Counted from the stretch's first letter, positions 1 to 8,667 are shown. The stretch: 64,000 bases of DNA from Oceanirhabdus seepicola (GCF_023684385.1 NZ_JAGSOJ010000007.1:62001-126000); one strand, 5' to 3'. Numbers and translations: made by a program. The notes: generated from the letters alone by a model not told the origin.

Positions 1-110
1 CAGATGTTGCTCTTGCAGAAGGTGTTGTAGGTGTGATTCTAACGCCAGTTATATTCTTAATCGCCCTAAGTAAATCCAAAGAAAAAAGTGTAAAAAAGGA
101 GGGCAAATAA
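1..110 (+). CDS. MbhD-like membrane subunit, C-terminal fragment
   Basis: Only the last 35 residues are in the window, beginning DVALAEGVVGVILTP and ending in a basic Lys-rich tail before TAA. The motif resembles the C-terminal helix of the MbhD (DUF4040) family, a small antiporter-module subunit of membrane-bound hydrogenase and Mrp-type complexes, where a similar D-A-x-x-E-x-x-x-G pattern recurs. The next gene starts 2 nt downstream, so the two are translationally linked. The 5' end lies outside the window, so length and start are unknown. Confidence 0.7.
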   Translation, partial: DVALAEGVVGVILTPVIFLIALSKSKEKSVKKEGK

Positions 111-112
111 TC

Positions 113-391
113 ATGAAAAAATTTTTTACATGGTTTTTTTTAGGAGTAATTGGAGTGATGGCTATATATGTGGCAATAAATATGCCTGGTTCAACTTACA
201 ATGGAATAGGTGGGGCAATTGTAGAAGCAGCACCAAAGACAAAGGCTTTAAATGTTGTTACTGCAGTAGTATTTGACTTTAGAGGATACGATACTATTGG
301 AGAGTCTTTTGTATTATTCACAGCCGTTACTGCATCTGCTGCTGTATTAAGAAAGTCAGTTTCTCATAAAAAAGAGAAAGGAGTTAAATAG
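113..391 (+). CDS. MbhE-like small membrane protein of the Mrp/MBH module
   Basis: 92 residues, with a hydrophobic helix at about residues 5-22, a polar middle and a second hydrophobic stretch near 60-80, then a basic tail. The phrase FDFRGYDTIGESFVLFTAV matches the conserved core of MbhE-like proteins (also the C-terminal part of fused MrpA), where the region following FDFRxxDTxGE forms a membrane helix. The upstream AAAGGAGGG is a strong ribosome binding site. The position between MbhD-like and MnhB-like genes is the standard order of the cation-antiporter half of MBH and Mrp complexes. Function is inferred from family and context. Confidence 0.8.
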   Translation: MKKFFTWFFLGVIGVMAIYVAINMPGSTYNGIGGAIVEAAPKTKALNVVTAVVFDFRGYDTIGESFVLFTAVTASAAVLRKSVSHKKEKGVK

Positions 392-396
392 CAGCC

Positions 397-864
397 ATGA
401 ATAAGAATAGAAAAAATGTTGAAGAAAAAGGGGATATTATAATTCAGTCTTGTGCTGGAATAGTCCTTCCTATTGCACTTATGCTTGGTGCTTACATTAT
501 AATCCATGGACATTTAACACCAGGTGGAGGTTTCCAAGGAGGGGTTCTTATTGGAGGTGCAGTAGCAATTATGTATATCGCATTTGGTGGAGATGGAGTA
601 AAAAAAGCATTCCATCTTAATAGACTTAAAGCATCTGAGAGTATTGCCGCTTTAGGATTTATACTTGTTGCATCTTTGGGAGTTGTATATGGATTTGGTG
701 GATATCATTTCTTTGAGAATGTTGTTAATAAGGGGACTGAAGGATATGTTTTAAGTTCAGGATCCATATTTTTAATGAACTTTGCAGTTGGATATAAAGT
801 TTTAGCAGGTATAGGAGCACTAATTTTCATCATGCTAAGTACGCTTAATAAGTCGGAAGAGTAG
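397..864 (+). CDS. MnhB/MbhF-like antiporter subunit
   Basis: 155 residues with four predicted membrane helices (about 22-40, 48-68, 83-103, 125-150). The segment HLTPGGGFQGGVLIGGAVA between the first two helices is the hallmark of MnhB/MrpB proteins. In Mrp antiporters and group 4 membrane-bound hydrogenases this subunit helps form the Na+/H+ translocating part. It starts 6 nt after the previous gene and is followed after 15 nt by the MnhC-like gene. A long basic N-terminus precedes helix 1, as is usual for the family. Confidence 0.88.
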   Translation: MNKNRKNVEEKGDIIIQSCAGIVLPIALMLGAYIIIHGHLTPGGGFQGGVLIGGAVAIMYIAFGGDGVKKAFHLNRLKASESIAALGFILVASLGVVYGFGGYHFFENVVNKGTEGYVLSSGSIFLMNFAVGYKVLAGIGALIFIMLSTLNKSEE

Positions 865-879
865 GAATGAGGTGATAAA

Positions 880-1221
880 ATGACACTTAATTATATAGGA
901 GCATTTCTCTTAATAATATTTGGATTAATTATTATGATTAAAAATAAAGATTTAATTAAAATAGTCATTGGGATGGCTTTAATGGATACAGGAATAAACC
1001 TCCTTTTAGTATCAGTTGGATATAGAGCGGGAGCTGCTGCCCCAATTTATGAAAATTACAACCAAGTTGTTAATTTTGTTGACCCAGTTCCTCAGGCGTT
1101 AACTCTTACATCAATAGTAATTGGTGCATGTGTAACAGCATTGGCACTATCTATTGTTATTAAAGTTAAAGAGCATTATGGAACAATAAATGCTGATGAG
1201 ATAAGGAGGTTAAGAGGATAA
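880..1221 (+). CDS. MnhC/MbhG (NuoK-type) antiporter subunit
   Basis: 113 residues, three membrane helices, of the NuoK/MnhC family. The C-terminal signature DPVPQALTLTSIVIGACVT is typical of MnhC, where DPLPQALVLTAIVIG is common. A conserved acidic residue lies in helix 2 (MALMDTGINLL). The stop codon overlaps the ATG of the next gene by one base, indicating tight translational coupling. The family forms part of the proton/sodium path of Mrp antiporters, MBH and complex I. Confidence 0.9.
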   Translation: MTLNYIGAFLLIIFGLIIMIKNKDLIKIVIGMALMDTGINLLLVSVGYRAGAAAPIYENYNQVVNFVDPVPQALTLTSIVIGACVTALALSIVIKVKEHYGTINADEIRRLRG

Positions 1222-3149
1222 TGAGCAATACTAGCAATTTACCTATTATAGCTATTTTTGTACCTTTCTTTTCAGCCTTTGTAATTGCGTTAATAGGGGA
1301 AAAGGGGAAAAAGATTAGTAAATGTATTGCTATATTAGCAACATTAGTTGCATTTATAGCAATAACATGTATGATAGTACCAATTTGGAGTGATGGAGGA
1401 ATTATAACCTATTGGTTAGGTAACTGGTCTCCAGATAAACTTTGGGCAATTGGAATTGGTATTGAAGTAGATGGTTTTGGTCTTTTGGTTGGATTAATCA
1501 TTGGAACTACGTGTTTACTTTCATCTATATACGCTTTTAGATACATGGATAAGGATAATGGACTAGAAAAATATTATTCAATGTTCTTATTATTATGTGG
1601 AAGTATGATAGCGTTTGTTTTCAGTGGAGATTTATTCAATATGTACGTTATGCTTGAAATTATGACTTTTGCTGCAATAGGTCTTACTGCATTTAGAAAT
1701 CATAAATATAAAGCAATTGAAGCTAGTTTTAAATATATTGTTATTGGATCTTTAGGGTCAGCATTAATACTGTTAGGTACGGTATTATTATATTCAAAGG
1801 TACATACTTTGAACTTAGCACAGATTTCTGCTTTAATGCATAAGCAAGGTTTTGATGCTACTTCAAATATGGCTTTAGCCTTGATGTTAACAGGATATGC
1901 GGTTAAAGCATTCCTTGTACCATGTCATACATGGCCACCGGATGCTCATATGGCTGCACCATCGTCTATCTCAATGCTCTTATCTGGAGTAATGAGTAAA
2001 ACCGGTGTTTATGGTTTGATTCGAATTCTGTTTATGTTATATAGAGGACAAGCACTAAATAACGAATTTATGGGTGCCTTAATTATTGTTTGGGGTACTT
2101 TGACAATGGTTGTAGGTGCTGTTATGGCTATTCAACAGTATGATTTTAAAAGATTGCTTGCTTATAGTTCAGTATCTCAATTAGGATACGTTGTTGTAGC
2201 TTTTGGAGTAGGTCTTTTAGATAGACCAGGTATTAATATAATTGGTACATTTGGAGGAGTTTATCACATGATAAACCATGCAACCTTTAAATCACTACTC
2301 TTTTTATGTGCAGGGGTAATGATTTATAGAGCTGGAACAACTGATATAAGAGAGATGGGTGGATTCTCAAAGAAAATGCCTATTACAACTTTATTTTTCT
2401 TAATCGGTGCTGCATCTATTGCAGGAATTCCACCATTCAATGGATTTGTATCAAAATGGTTGATTTATCAAGCTACATTTGAAGCGGGATACTGGCCTGT
2501 TACTGTTATTGCTTTAGTAGTATCAGTTATTACTTTGGCATATTTTGTGAAGTTAGGTCAATCAGTATTCTTTGGAGATATGAATAAAAAGAAATGGGAA
2601 AATTTAAAAGAGGCACCAGCATGGATGCTAGTTCCAATGGGAGTTCTGGCTGCTCTATGTTCAGTACAAGGTACTGTCTGGGAATTCATAGCTGAAAAAG
2701 TAATTCAACCAGTAACATATTCAATTTATAACATTAACAATTATATTGATGTTATGTTTGAAGAGGGTTACGCTGCTAGTATGTTTGGAAATGATATAGC
2801 AATACCTTCTATGACGAAAAAAATGGCAGGTTACTATAGTCCAATAAACTGGTTAATACTATTTGTAATATTATTAGTAGGATTCATGGTAATCGCTGCT
2901 TTCAACGTAAAACGTCACACTACTTCACAAGCCAATATTGATGATACTAAGTATGATATCTTTACAGGTGGAGAGGCAGAGGAACATTCTCATATGGCAG
3001 GAAATGATCTATTCTGGGGATTAAAGCATCAATTCAAACCATTCTTTGATGGAATGAAAAATGCACACAGTGGGATAGTAAATGACTATGTTTTATGGGT
3101 AGTTGGTACTCTAGCGGTTGTTATAATTTACGTATTCATTGTTCTCTAG
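1221..3149 (+). CDS. MbhH/MnhD/NuoL-like proton-conducting antiporter subunit
   Basis: 642 residues with about 14 to 15 membrane helices, family NADH-quinone oxidoreductase L/M/N. Visible signatures are the helix-5 glutamate in MYVMLEIMTFAAIGL, the helix-7 lysine in GYAVKAFLVPCHTWPPDAH, and the helix-8 stretch SGVMSKTGVYGLIR. These residues are central to ion pumping in the family. A long C-terminal extension (about 500-642) ends in a further helix. It lies inside the antiporter operon, overlapping the MnhC-like gene by one base and 12 nt ahead of the NuoH-like gene, so it should couple the electron-transfer arm to ion translocation. Confidence 0.9.
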   Translation: MSNTSNLPIIAIFVPFFSAFVIALIGEKGKKISKCIAILATLVAFIAITCMIVPIWSDGGIITYWLGNWSPDKLWAIGIGIEVDGFGLLVGLIIGTTCLLSSIYAFRYMDKDNGLEKYYSMFLLLCGSMIAFVFSGDLFNMYVMLEIMTFAAIGLTAFRNHKYKAIEASFKYIVIGSLGSALILLGTVLLYSKVHTLNLAQISALMHKQGFDATSNMALALMLTGYAVKAFLVPCHTWPPDAHMAAPSSISMLLSGVMSKTGVYGLIRILFMLYRGQALNNEFMGALIIVWGTLTMVVGAVMAIQQYDFKRLLAYSSVSQLGYVVVAFGVGLLDRPGINIIGTFGGVYHMINHATFKSLLFLCAGVMIYRAGTTDIREMGGFSKKMPITTLFFLIGAASIAGIPPFNGFVSKWLIYQATFEAGYWPVTVIALVVSVITLAYFVKLGQSVFFGDMNKKKWENLKEAPAWMLVPMGVLAALCSVQGTVWEFIAEKVIQPVTYSIYNINNYIDVMFEEGYAASMFGNDIAIPSMTKKMAGYYSPINWLILFVILLVGFMVIAAFNVKRHTTSQANIDDTKYDIFTGGEAEEHSHMAGNDLFWGLKHQFKPFFDGMKNAHSGIVNDYVLWVVGTLAVVIIYVFIVL

Positions 3150-3161
3150 GAGGGGTAAAGG

Positions 3162-4124
3162 ATGAGTTTTGAGCTTATAAATATATTTCATTTATTGGTG
3201 TTTCCTGGATTTCTCTTCTGCTTTGCCTTTGGGTTATTATTAGCAGGTATAGATAGAAAACTTGTTGCAAGAATGCAAAGAAGAATCGGACCACCATTGT
3301 TACAACCACTATATGATTTCTTTAAATTAATTGGTAAGGAGTCGATTGTACCGCGAAAAGCATCAAAAAGTGTATTTTTGATTGCTCCAATTATTGGATT
3401 GTTATCTATAGTAATAATTCCACTTTTTGTACCTATTTTTGGTACAGAATTCGTTGAAAATTCAGCTGATTTAATAGTTATTTTATATCTATTAACTGCA
3501 CCAGCAGTTGCCATCATACTTGGAGGGTCAGCATCAGGTTCACCATATGCAGGTATAGGAATTTCTAGAGAGATGGTTACTATGTTATCGTATGAATTAC
3601 CATTAGTACTTATATTCCTTGCTGTTGGATCAAGAGTTGGGCATGATTTTAATGTTGCAAGTAATATAACATTTTCATTGACAGATATTAACTCTTATCA
3701 GGCAATGAAAGGGATGTTATTATTTGATTGGAAAATGATACCTGCAGCAGTAGCTTTCTTACTATGTATACCAGCAGAAGTTGGAACAGTACCTTTTGAT
3801 ACAGCTGAAGCTGAAACTGAAATATGTGAAGGCCCTTTAGTTGAGTATAGTGGAGCATATTTGGGTATCTATAAATTAACAAGTTCAATCAAAATGTTTG
3901 TTATGGGTGGAATATTTGTTACATTATTCTTAGGAGGAGCTGGATTTAGTAACTTACCTTTGAATATAATTCTATTTATGCTTTTAATTATATTGGTTAT
4001 TGTTATTTCAGTATCCTTCTTAAGAGCGATAGTAGCAAGAATTAAAATAGAACAGACAATAAAATTCTTCTGGACTATTCCTACTCTATTAGGATTAATA
4101 AGTCTTGTTTTAACATACATTTAA
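3162..4124 (+). CDS. MbhM/NuoH-like membrane anchor subunit
   Basis: 320 residues, eight membrane helices, of the NuoH/EchB/MbhM family that joins the hydrophilic arm to the membrane arm. Signatures are RKLVARMQRRIGPPLLQPL near residues 28-46 and VPFDTAEAETEICEGPLVEY near 205-225, the acidic loop typical of NuoH. The start ATG follows AGGAGGGGTAAAGG closely. In MBH the order is usually MbhH, I, J, K, L, M, N; here the NuoH-like gene directly follows MbhH, so the order is rearranged. Confidence 0.9.
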   Translation: MSFELINIFHLLVFPGFLFCFAFGLLLAGIDRKLVARMQRRIGPPLLQPLYDFFKLIGKESIVPRKASKSVFLIAPIIGLLSIVIIPLFVPIFGTEFVENSADLIVILYLLTAPAVAIILGGSASGSPYAGIGISREMVTMLSYELPLVLIFLAVGSRVGHDFNVASNITFSLTDINSYQAMKGMLLFDWKMIPAAVAFLLCIPAEVGTVPFDTAEAETEICEGPLVEYSGAYLGIYKLTSSIKMFVMGGIFVTLFLGGAGFSNLPLNIILFMLLIILVIVISVSFLRAIVARIKIEQTIKFFWTIPTLLGLISLVLTYI

Positions 4125-4153
4125 AGATTGTGAGTCCTTAAGGAGGGATTAAG

Positions 4154-4594
4154 TTGATTAATAAACTAATTGAAAAGAGTAGAACTAAATCACCCTGGTT
4201 ATATCACTTAAATGCCGGTTCCTGTAATGGGTGCGATATAGAGCTTATAGCTCTTTTGGGACCAAAGTTCGATGCTGAGAGGTTTGGATGTAAATTATCT
4301 GGTACACCAAGACATGCTGATATTGTAATTGTTTCTGGACCTGTTACAAAGCAATCTAAAGAGAGATTGCTAAGAGTGTTATCACAGGTTCCTGAACCTA
4401 GGGTTGTTGTATCATTAGGTTCATGTCCAATATCTTGTAATGTGTTCAAAGGAAGCTATAGTGTTGTTGGACCTCTAGATAAATGGACACATGTTGATGT
4501 AGCAGTAGGAGGATGTCCACCTAGACCCGAAGCAATAATTGATGGAATAATTAAATCTATCGAGATATTGAAAGAAAAGAGAGGTGTTAAGTAG
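4154..4594 (+). CDS. MbhJ/NuoB-like FeS small subunit
   Basis: 146 residues; TTG start preceded by AAGGAGGG. It carries the expected proximal 4Fe-4S ligands of the NuoB/MbhJ/EchC small subunit: the CNGC motif (SCNGCDIELIALLGP), a cysteine in LGSCPISC, and GGCPPRPEAII near the C-terminus. RFGCKLSGTPRHADI is also typical of the family. Normally this subunit sits against the NiFe large subunit, but no large-subunit gene follows; the next gene is the ferredoxin-like subunit one base after the stop. It is probably part of a membrane-bound oxidoreductase or hydrogenase. Confidence 0.88.
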   Translation: MINKLIEKSRTKSPWLYHLNAGSCNGCDIELIALLGPKFDAERFGCKLSGTPRHADIVIVSGPVTKQSKERLLRVLSQVPEPRVVVSLGSCPISCNVFKGSYSVVGPLDKWTHVDVAVGGCPPRPEAIIDGIIKSIEILKEKRGVK

Positions 4595-4595
4595 C

Positions 4596-5051
4596 ATGGC
4601 TAAGATTCCTTATGCAAAAGAGGCTCTCAAGAATTTATTCAAGAGTCCTGTTACTAAAAAGTATCCTCAAGTTGCAGCAGAAATACCTGAGGGGTATAGA
4701 GGTAAGATAAAGTTTGATGCAGATACATGTGTTGGATGTGGAATGTGCATAAGAGTTTGTGCTGCTGGATCAATTGAGAAGAAAATTGTTCCAAAAGAAG
4801 GGGCTCAAGATATAACAATGACATTTGATATGGGTTCATGTACTTTTTGCGGGTTATGTTCTGATTTCTGTCCTAAGAAATCAATTGAATTAACTAAGGA
4901 ATATTCAATGATAACTGGTGCAGGTGAGAGAATAATAATAAGTGGAACATTCGAAAAGAAACTTCCACCAAAACCAGACCCAGCTAAAATTGCTGCAGCG
5001 AAGGCAGCGGCAGCAGCAAAAAAAGCAGCTACTGAAGCTGAAAATAAATGA
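4596..5051 (+). CDS. MbhN/NuoI-like 2x[4Fe-4S] ferredoxin subunit
   Basis: 151 residues from the ATG at 4596 (AGAGAGGTG lies about 9 nt upstream). A longer form from GTG 4584 would overlap the previous gene and has a poorer ribosome binding site. Two clusters are present: CVGCGMCIRVC and CTFCGLCSDFCP, the classic 2x[4Fe-4S] arrangement of NuoI/MbhN subunits that accept electrons from ferredoxin. The C-terminus is an unusual Ala/Lys-rich tail (about 125-151). It is the last gene of the operon; no MbhK- or MbhL-like gene occurs between it and the MbhJ-like gene. Confidence 0.88.
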   Translation: MAKIPYAKEALKNLFKSPVTKKYPQVAAEIPEGYRGKIKFDADTCVGCGMCIRVCAAGSIEKKIVPKEGAQDITMTFDMGSCTFCGLCSDFCPKKSIELTKEYSMITGAGERIIISGTFEKKLPPKPDPAKIAAAKAAAAAKKAATEAENK

Positions 5052-5090
5052 AGAAGGTAAAAGTAAGTGATTTTTACAATATGAATTAGC

Positions 5091-5195
5091 TATAGAGATT
5101 CCATAGTTAAACTTGATTTATACTTGTATCAAAATCACCAGGATTCAAGGTGTTTTGTACATGTATAAATCAACTTTTTAACTGGAATCTTTATA
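5091..5195. repeat. Long-hairpin repeat, family H, copy 1
   Basis: An imperfect palindrome of about 105 bp with arms of some 33 bp: TATAGAGATTCCATAG at the left end and the complementary GGAATCTTTATA at the right, with a second complementary core (AAAATCACC against GGTGTTTT). Closely similar elements lie at 28823-28942 and 41522-41626. No coding capacity is seen. The 5052-5411 stretch holds this element, the palindrome at 5194-5294 and the deoC leader. Confidence 0.75.
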
Positions 5196-5294
5196 CAAAA
5201 AGTTTTTAGTCAAACTTCATATACAATATTTAGTGTCAGAATGTATTGATCTGCAGTATATATTGTATATGATTTTAGTTTGACTACTTTTTGT
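5194..5294. repeat. Second long imperfect palindrome
   Basis: Arms ACAAAAAGT...AGTCAAAC and GTTTGACTACTTTTTGT are complementary, and inside them ATATACAATAT pairs with ATATTGTATAT. The palindrome directly abuts the previous hairpin element. It could fold as a cruciform or RNA hairpin; sequence differs from family H, architecture is the same. Confidence 0.6.
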
Positions 5295-5411
5295 TGTTAA
5301 ATCATAATATAACTATTGATTAATTATGGTTAATAGTATAAAATGTAGTTAACAGAGGGTGTAGGGTAAACTTGCACTCTTATTATTGAGACGTGATGGA
5401 GGTACATATTA

Positions 5412-6086
5412 ATGAATAAGCAAACGTTGGCAGGAATGATAGATCATACTGTTTTAAAACCAGCTACATCAGTTGAGGACGTTAAAAAAGTATGTCAAGA
5501 GGCTATTGAGAATGGATTTTTCTCAGTATGTCTAAACCCGTGTAATATTGAATTAGGAGCTGAACTGTTAAAAGACAGTGATGTAAAAGTTTGTACAGTT
5601 ATAGGGTTCCCTCTTGGAGCTAATACTCCAGAAGTTAAAGCATTTGAAACTAAAGATGCTATAGCTAAGGGAGCAGATGAAGTTGATATGGTAATCAATA
5701 TCGGTAGATTGAAGGATAAAGATTATGATTACGTACTAAAGGATATCAAAGCAGTTGTTGATGCAGCAGATGGAAAAGCTTTAACAAAAGTAATCCTTGA
5801 GACTTGTCTTTTAACTGATGAAGAGAAGGTAAAAGCTTGTGAGTTATGTAAAGAAGCAGGAGCGGATTTTGTTAAAACATCTACTGGATTTTCTACAGGA
5901 GGATCTACTCCAGCAGATATCAAACTTATGAGAGATACTGTTGGACCTGAAATGGGAGTTAAAGCTTCTGGTGGAGTAAGAAGTTTTGATGATGCAGAGA
6001 AGGTAATTAATAGCGGAGCAACAAGAATTGGTGCATCTTCTTCAGTTGCTATAATAAATGGTGCAGTAGTTACAGGCGACTACTAA
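5412..6086 (+). CDS. deoC: Deoxyribose-phosphate aldolase
   Basis: 224 residues, the normal length for DeoC. The enzyme cleaves 2-deoxyribose-5-phosphate to glyceraldehyde-3-phosphate and acetaldehyde in deoxynucleoside catabolism, using a Schiff-base lysine. That lysine is visible in ADFVKTSTGFSTGGST; VDMVINIGRLKD and VKASGGVRS are further conserved parts of the TIM barrel. The start has GATGGAGGT about 8 nt upstream. No nucleoside phosphorylase or phosphopentomutase gene lies next to it; a rho-independent terminator follows, so it seems monocistronic. Confidence 0.96.
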   Translation: MNKQTLAGMIDHTVLKPATSVEDVKKVCQEAIENGFFSVCLNPCNIELGAELLKDSDVKVCTVIGFPLGANTPEVKAFETKDAIAKGADEVDMVINIGRLKDKDYDYVLKDIKAVVDAADGKALTKVILETCLLTDEEKVKACELCKEAGADFVKTSTGFSTGGSTPADIKLMRDTVGPEMGVKASGGVRSFDDAEKVINSGATRIGASSSVAIINGAVVTGDY

Positions 6087-6091
6087 ATAAA

Positions 6092-6148
6092 GAGAACAAA
6101 TAAGAAAGAACAATTTAGGAAGATATTCTTCATTCTTCAGAATATCTT
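6092..6148. repeat. Purine-rich stretch plus AGATATTC hairpin (family S)
   Basis: An A/G-rich stretch is followed by the hairpin AGATATTC-ttcattcttca-GAATATCT (6121-6147). The same hairpin, preceded by AGAATAA-type heptamers, recurs at 8610-8667 and 19448-19508. It has no T tract and so is unlikely to be a plain terminator. Confidence 0.6.
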
Positions 6149-6170
6149 GAATTAAATATTAAATTATTAA

Positions 6171-6204
6171 ACTACTGACAAATATATTGTCAGTAGTTTT
6201 TTTG
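6171..6204 (+). terminator. deoC terminator
   Basis: ACTACTGACA and TGTCAGTAGT form a stem with an AT loop, followed directly by TTTTTTG. A standard intrinsic terminator for deoC. Confidence 0.85.
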
Positions 6205-6301
6205 TCTTCTCATGATAAAAATTTCTATATAAATATAAATTTTTGTTCCTAAATTCTTTTTTCTCGAATAATTATATACTATGAGAGAAAGGGGGATTAA
6301 G

Positions 6302-8602
6302 ATGTTTAGAGAGTTAACCCGAAAGGATTTAATATATGACTTTAGAATTGAAGACGTTAAAGTAGGGGGATTTGAAATGAAACTTCCCGAATATAATAGA
6401 GTTTATAATAAGATTGATTTATTTTTGGATGTAAAAAAGAGAGGTTTTAATCTTTTTTTAGTAGATAAATACTCTCCGGAGAAACTTCATAATATTGTTG
6501 AATATATATCTAATAAGCTAAGTGATAAAGGTAAACCGGATGACCTTTGTATGATTATTAGAAATAGCAATTCATCTCCTGAAACAATAAGCTTACCTGG
6601 TGGATATGGAAAGAAGTTTGTAGAAGTAATCGAAAATATCCAAGAAGAGGTTTATGAGTTAGTATTCTCCTATTATAATGAATTATTTCTTGAAAAGAGA
6701 GATCAGCTCTTAGAAGAAATTGAAGATAGTCGAGAAGATTTATTAGAAGATTTAATAAATACAGCTAAAGAACAGGATATTGAAATAAGATATACTGAAG
6801 ATCGATTTGCATTTATACCAATTAAAGATGAAAAAGCAATGACTGAAGAAGAATATGATAAGCTACCAGATGAGGAGCAGAATGTAATTGTAGCAAAGAT
6901 ACAAAAGTTCAAGAAGAATACAAAGGAAATACTATATAAGATAAGAGATATTGAAGATGACGGAATTGAGAGGGCACGAAAAATATTCGAAGAGTTTGTA
7001 ACAAAAGGTATTCAGTTGAATAAGGATGAGTATCTTGAAGCTGTAAATAATAATGAAAAGATTGAAAATTTATTAATGGATATTCTTAAAGAGATGATTG
7101 AAGAACTCGTGGAAGTGTTTAGTAATAATTACAGTGATGATGAGAAGAAACTAACAGAATGTATTTTTAAGTATAAAGCTAAGGTGTTAGTTGATAATAG
7201 TGAGAATGACAGCCCAGTGGTTATATTTGATGAAGATCCGTCAATAGCTAATTTAATAGGAAGTATTGATTATGAGAATATCAATGGAGCGTATGTAGCA
7301 GATTTAGATAACATAAAAGCTGGTAGCCTCATGAAGGCAAATCAAGGGGTTTTGATTATGAGAGCAAGTTCTCTGTTAAAACATACAAATTCTTATCATT
7401 ATCTTAAGAAAATGATATTAACAGATAAAATAGATATGAATTACAATAAGGGATATCTAGATTTACTTTCAATAGGTGGTTTTAAGCCAGAGCCTATTAA
7501 AGTCGATACTAAAATAATACTCATTGGTGAAGATGAATATTTTGATCTTCTATACACATATGATGGTGAATTTAAAGAGACTTTTAAAATTAAATCTGAG
7601 AGTGATAGTGTAATTGAGATAAATGATGAGGTTAAAATGAACCTAGTTAGTAATCTTGTTACAATTTGTAAACAAGAAAAACTAAAACCATTGACTAACA
7701 AGGCAATAAAAGAAATAGCTAAATTCCTATCAAGAAAAGCAGGATCAAAGAATAAAATTTATTTGGATTATATGGATATAACAAAACTTCTCACCATAAC
7801 TAATAATAAAGCATTGAATCTAGACAAACATAATATAGATGACAGTGATATTAGAGAATATGTTTATTCAGAAGAATTGATAGAAAAATATATTTTAGAG
7901 AGTTATAAAGATAAAAAAACATTGATGAATTGTACGGGTGAAGTTATTGGGAAAATTAATGGTCTTTCTGTTATAGATCTTGGTTATCATAGATTTGGTA
8001 GAACATTAAGAATAACCTGCACTTGTTACAAAGGAAGTGGGCAGATTATAGATGTTCAAAAAGAAAGTGATTTAAGTGGTAAGGTTCATATTAAATCAGT
8101 GAATATCTTAAAAGGATTTATAAATCAATTGATTGGTGGATATAATGAAATTCCTGTTGATTTTCATCTGGCCTTTGAACAAGTTTACGGAGTGGTGGAA
8201 GGAGATAGTGCTTCTGTTGGAGAAGCTATCTGTATGATATCTTCTTTAAGTAAAATACCTATAAAGCAAAATATTGCTGTTACAGGGTCAATAAATCAGT
8301 ATGGAGAGATACAGCCTATAGGTGGAGTAAATGAAAAAATTGAAGGATTCTTCAAGGTATGCGACATGCTTGATAGTTCAAAGGAAAAAGGCGTATTAAT
8401 TCCAGTATCTAATAGAGACGATCTAGTGCTTAGTGCAAAAGTAGAAGAGGCCATATTAAAAGGGCACTTTAAAATATATACAATGGAAAATATTTATGAT
8501 GCTATAGATGTTCTGATGGGTAATCAGGAAAAAACATCAGCTAATATCATTGATGAATTAAAGAAAGAATTAAGAAAATATAATAATTCAAAGAAAAAAT
8601 AA
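6302..8602 (+). CDS. Lon-like protease with degenerate AAA+ region
   Basis: 766 residues from ATG 6302, which has AGAAAGGGGG upstream; an upstream ATG at 6281 lacks a ribosome binding site. The C-terminal third (about 545-745) is a Lon-type (S16) protease domain with the Ser/Lys dyad: Ser636 in EGDSASVGEA and Lys679 in IGGVNEKIEG. The N-terminal two thirds resemble the AAA_32/LonB-type ATPase with an acidic coiled-coil insert (about 110-260). Where the P-loop is expected the sequence reads GFNLFLVDKYSPEKLH with no GxxxxGK[ST], and the Walker B equivalent reads ANQGVLIMRASSLL with no acidic pair. I infer a protease that has lost ATP hydrolysis. It is flanked by terminators and so appears to be monocistronic. 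Confidence 0.82.
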   Translation: MFRELTRKDLIYDFRIEDVKVGGFEMKLPEYNRVYNKIDLFLDVKKRGFNLFLVDKYSPEKLHNIVEYISNKLSDKGKPDDLCMIIRNSNSSPETISLPGGYGKKFVEVIENIQEEVYELVFSYYNELFLEKRDQLLEEIEDSREDLLEDLINTAKEQDIEIRYTEDRFAFIPIKDEKAMTEEEYDKLPDEEQNVIVAKIQKFKKNTKEILYKIRDIEDDGIERARKIFEEFVTKGIQLNKDEYLEAVNNNEKIENLLMDILKEMIEELVEVFSNNYSDDEKKLTECIFKYKAKVLVDNSENDSPVVIFDEDPSIANLIGSIDYENINGAYVADLDNIKAGSLMKANQGVLIMRASSLLKHTNSYHYLKKMILTDKIDMNYNKGYLDLLSIGGFKPEPIKVDTKIILIGEDEYFDLLYTYDGEFKETFKIKSESDSVIEINDEVKMNLVSNLVTICKQEKLKPLTNKAIKEIAKFLSRKAGSKNKIYLDYMDITKLLTITNNKALNLDKHNIDDSDIREYVYSEELIEKYILESYKDKKTLMNCTGEVIGKINGLSVIDLGYHRFGRTLRITCTCYKGSGQIIDVQKESDLSGKVHIKSVNILKGFINQLIGGYNEIPVDFHLAFEQVYGVVEGDSASVGEAICMISSLSKIPIKQNIAVTGSINQYGEIQPIGGVNEKIEGFFKVCDMLDSSKEKGVLIPVSNRDDLVLSAKVEEAILKGHFKIYTMENIYDAIDVLMGNQEKTSANIIDELKKELRKYNNSKKK

Positions 8603-8609
8603 CAAAAAA

Positions 8610-8667
8610 CAGAGAATAAAGAATAGAGAATAAATATTGTTGATATTCTTCATTATTCAGAATATCT
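8610..8667. repeat. AGAATAA heptamer tract plus GATATTCT hairpin (family S)
   Basis: About three tandem AGAATAA/AGAATAG heptamers precede the hairpin GATATTCT-tcattattc-AGAATATC. It is the clearest copy of the same unit seen at 6092-6148 and 19448-19508, and its heptamer part matches the left end at 20428-20475. Confidence 0.65.
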
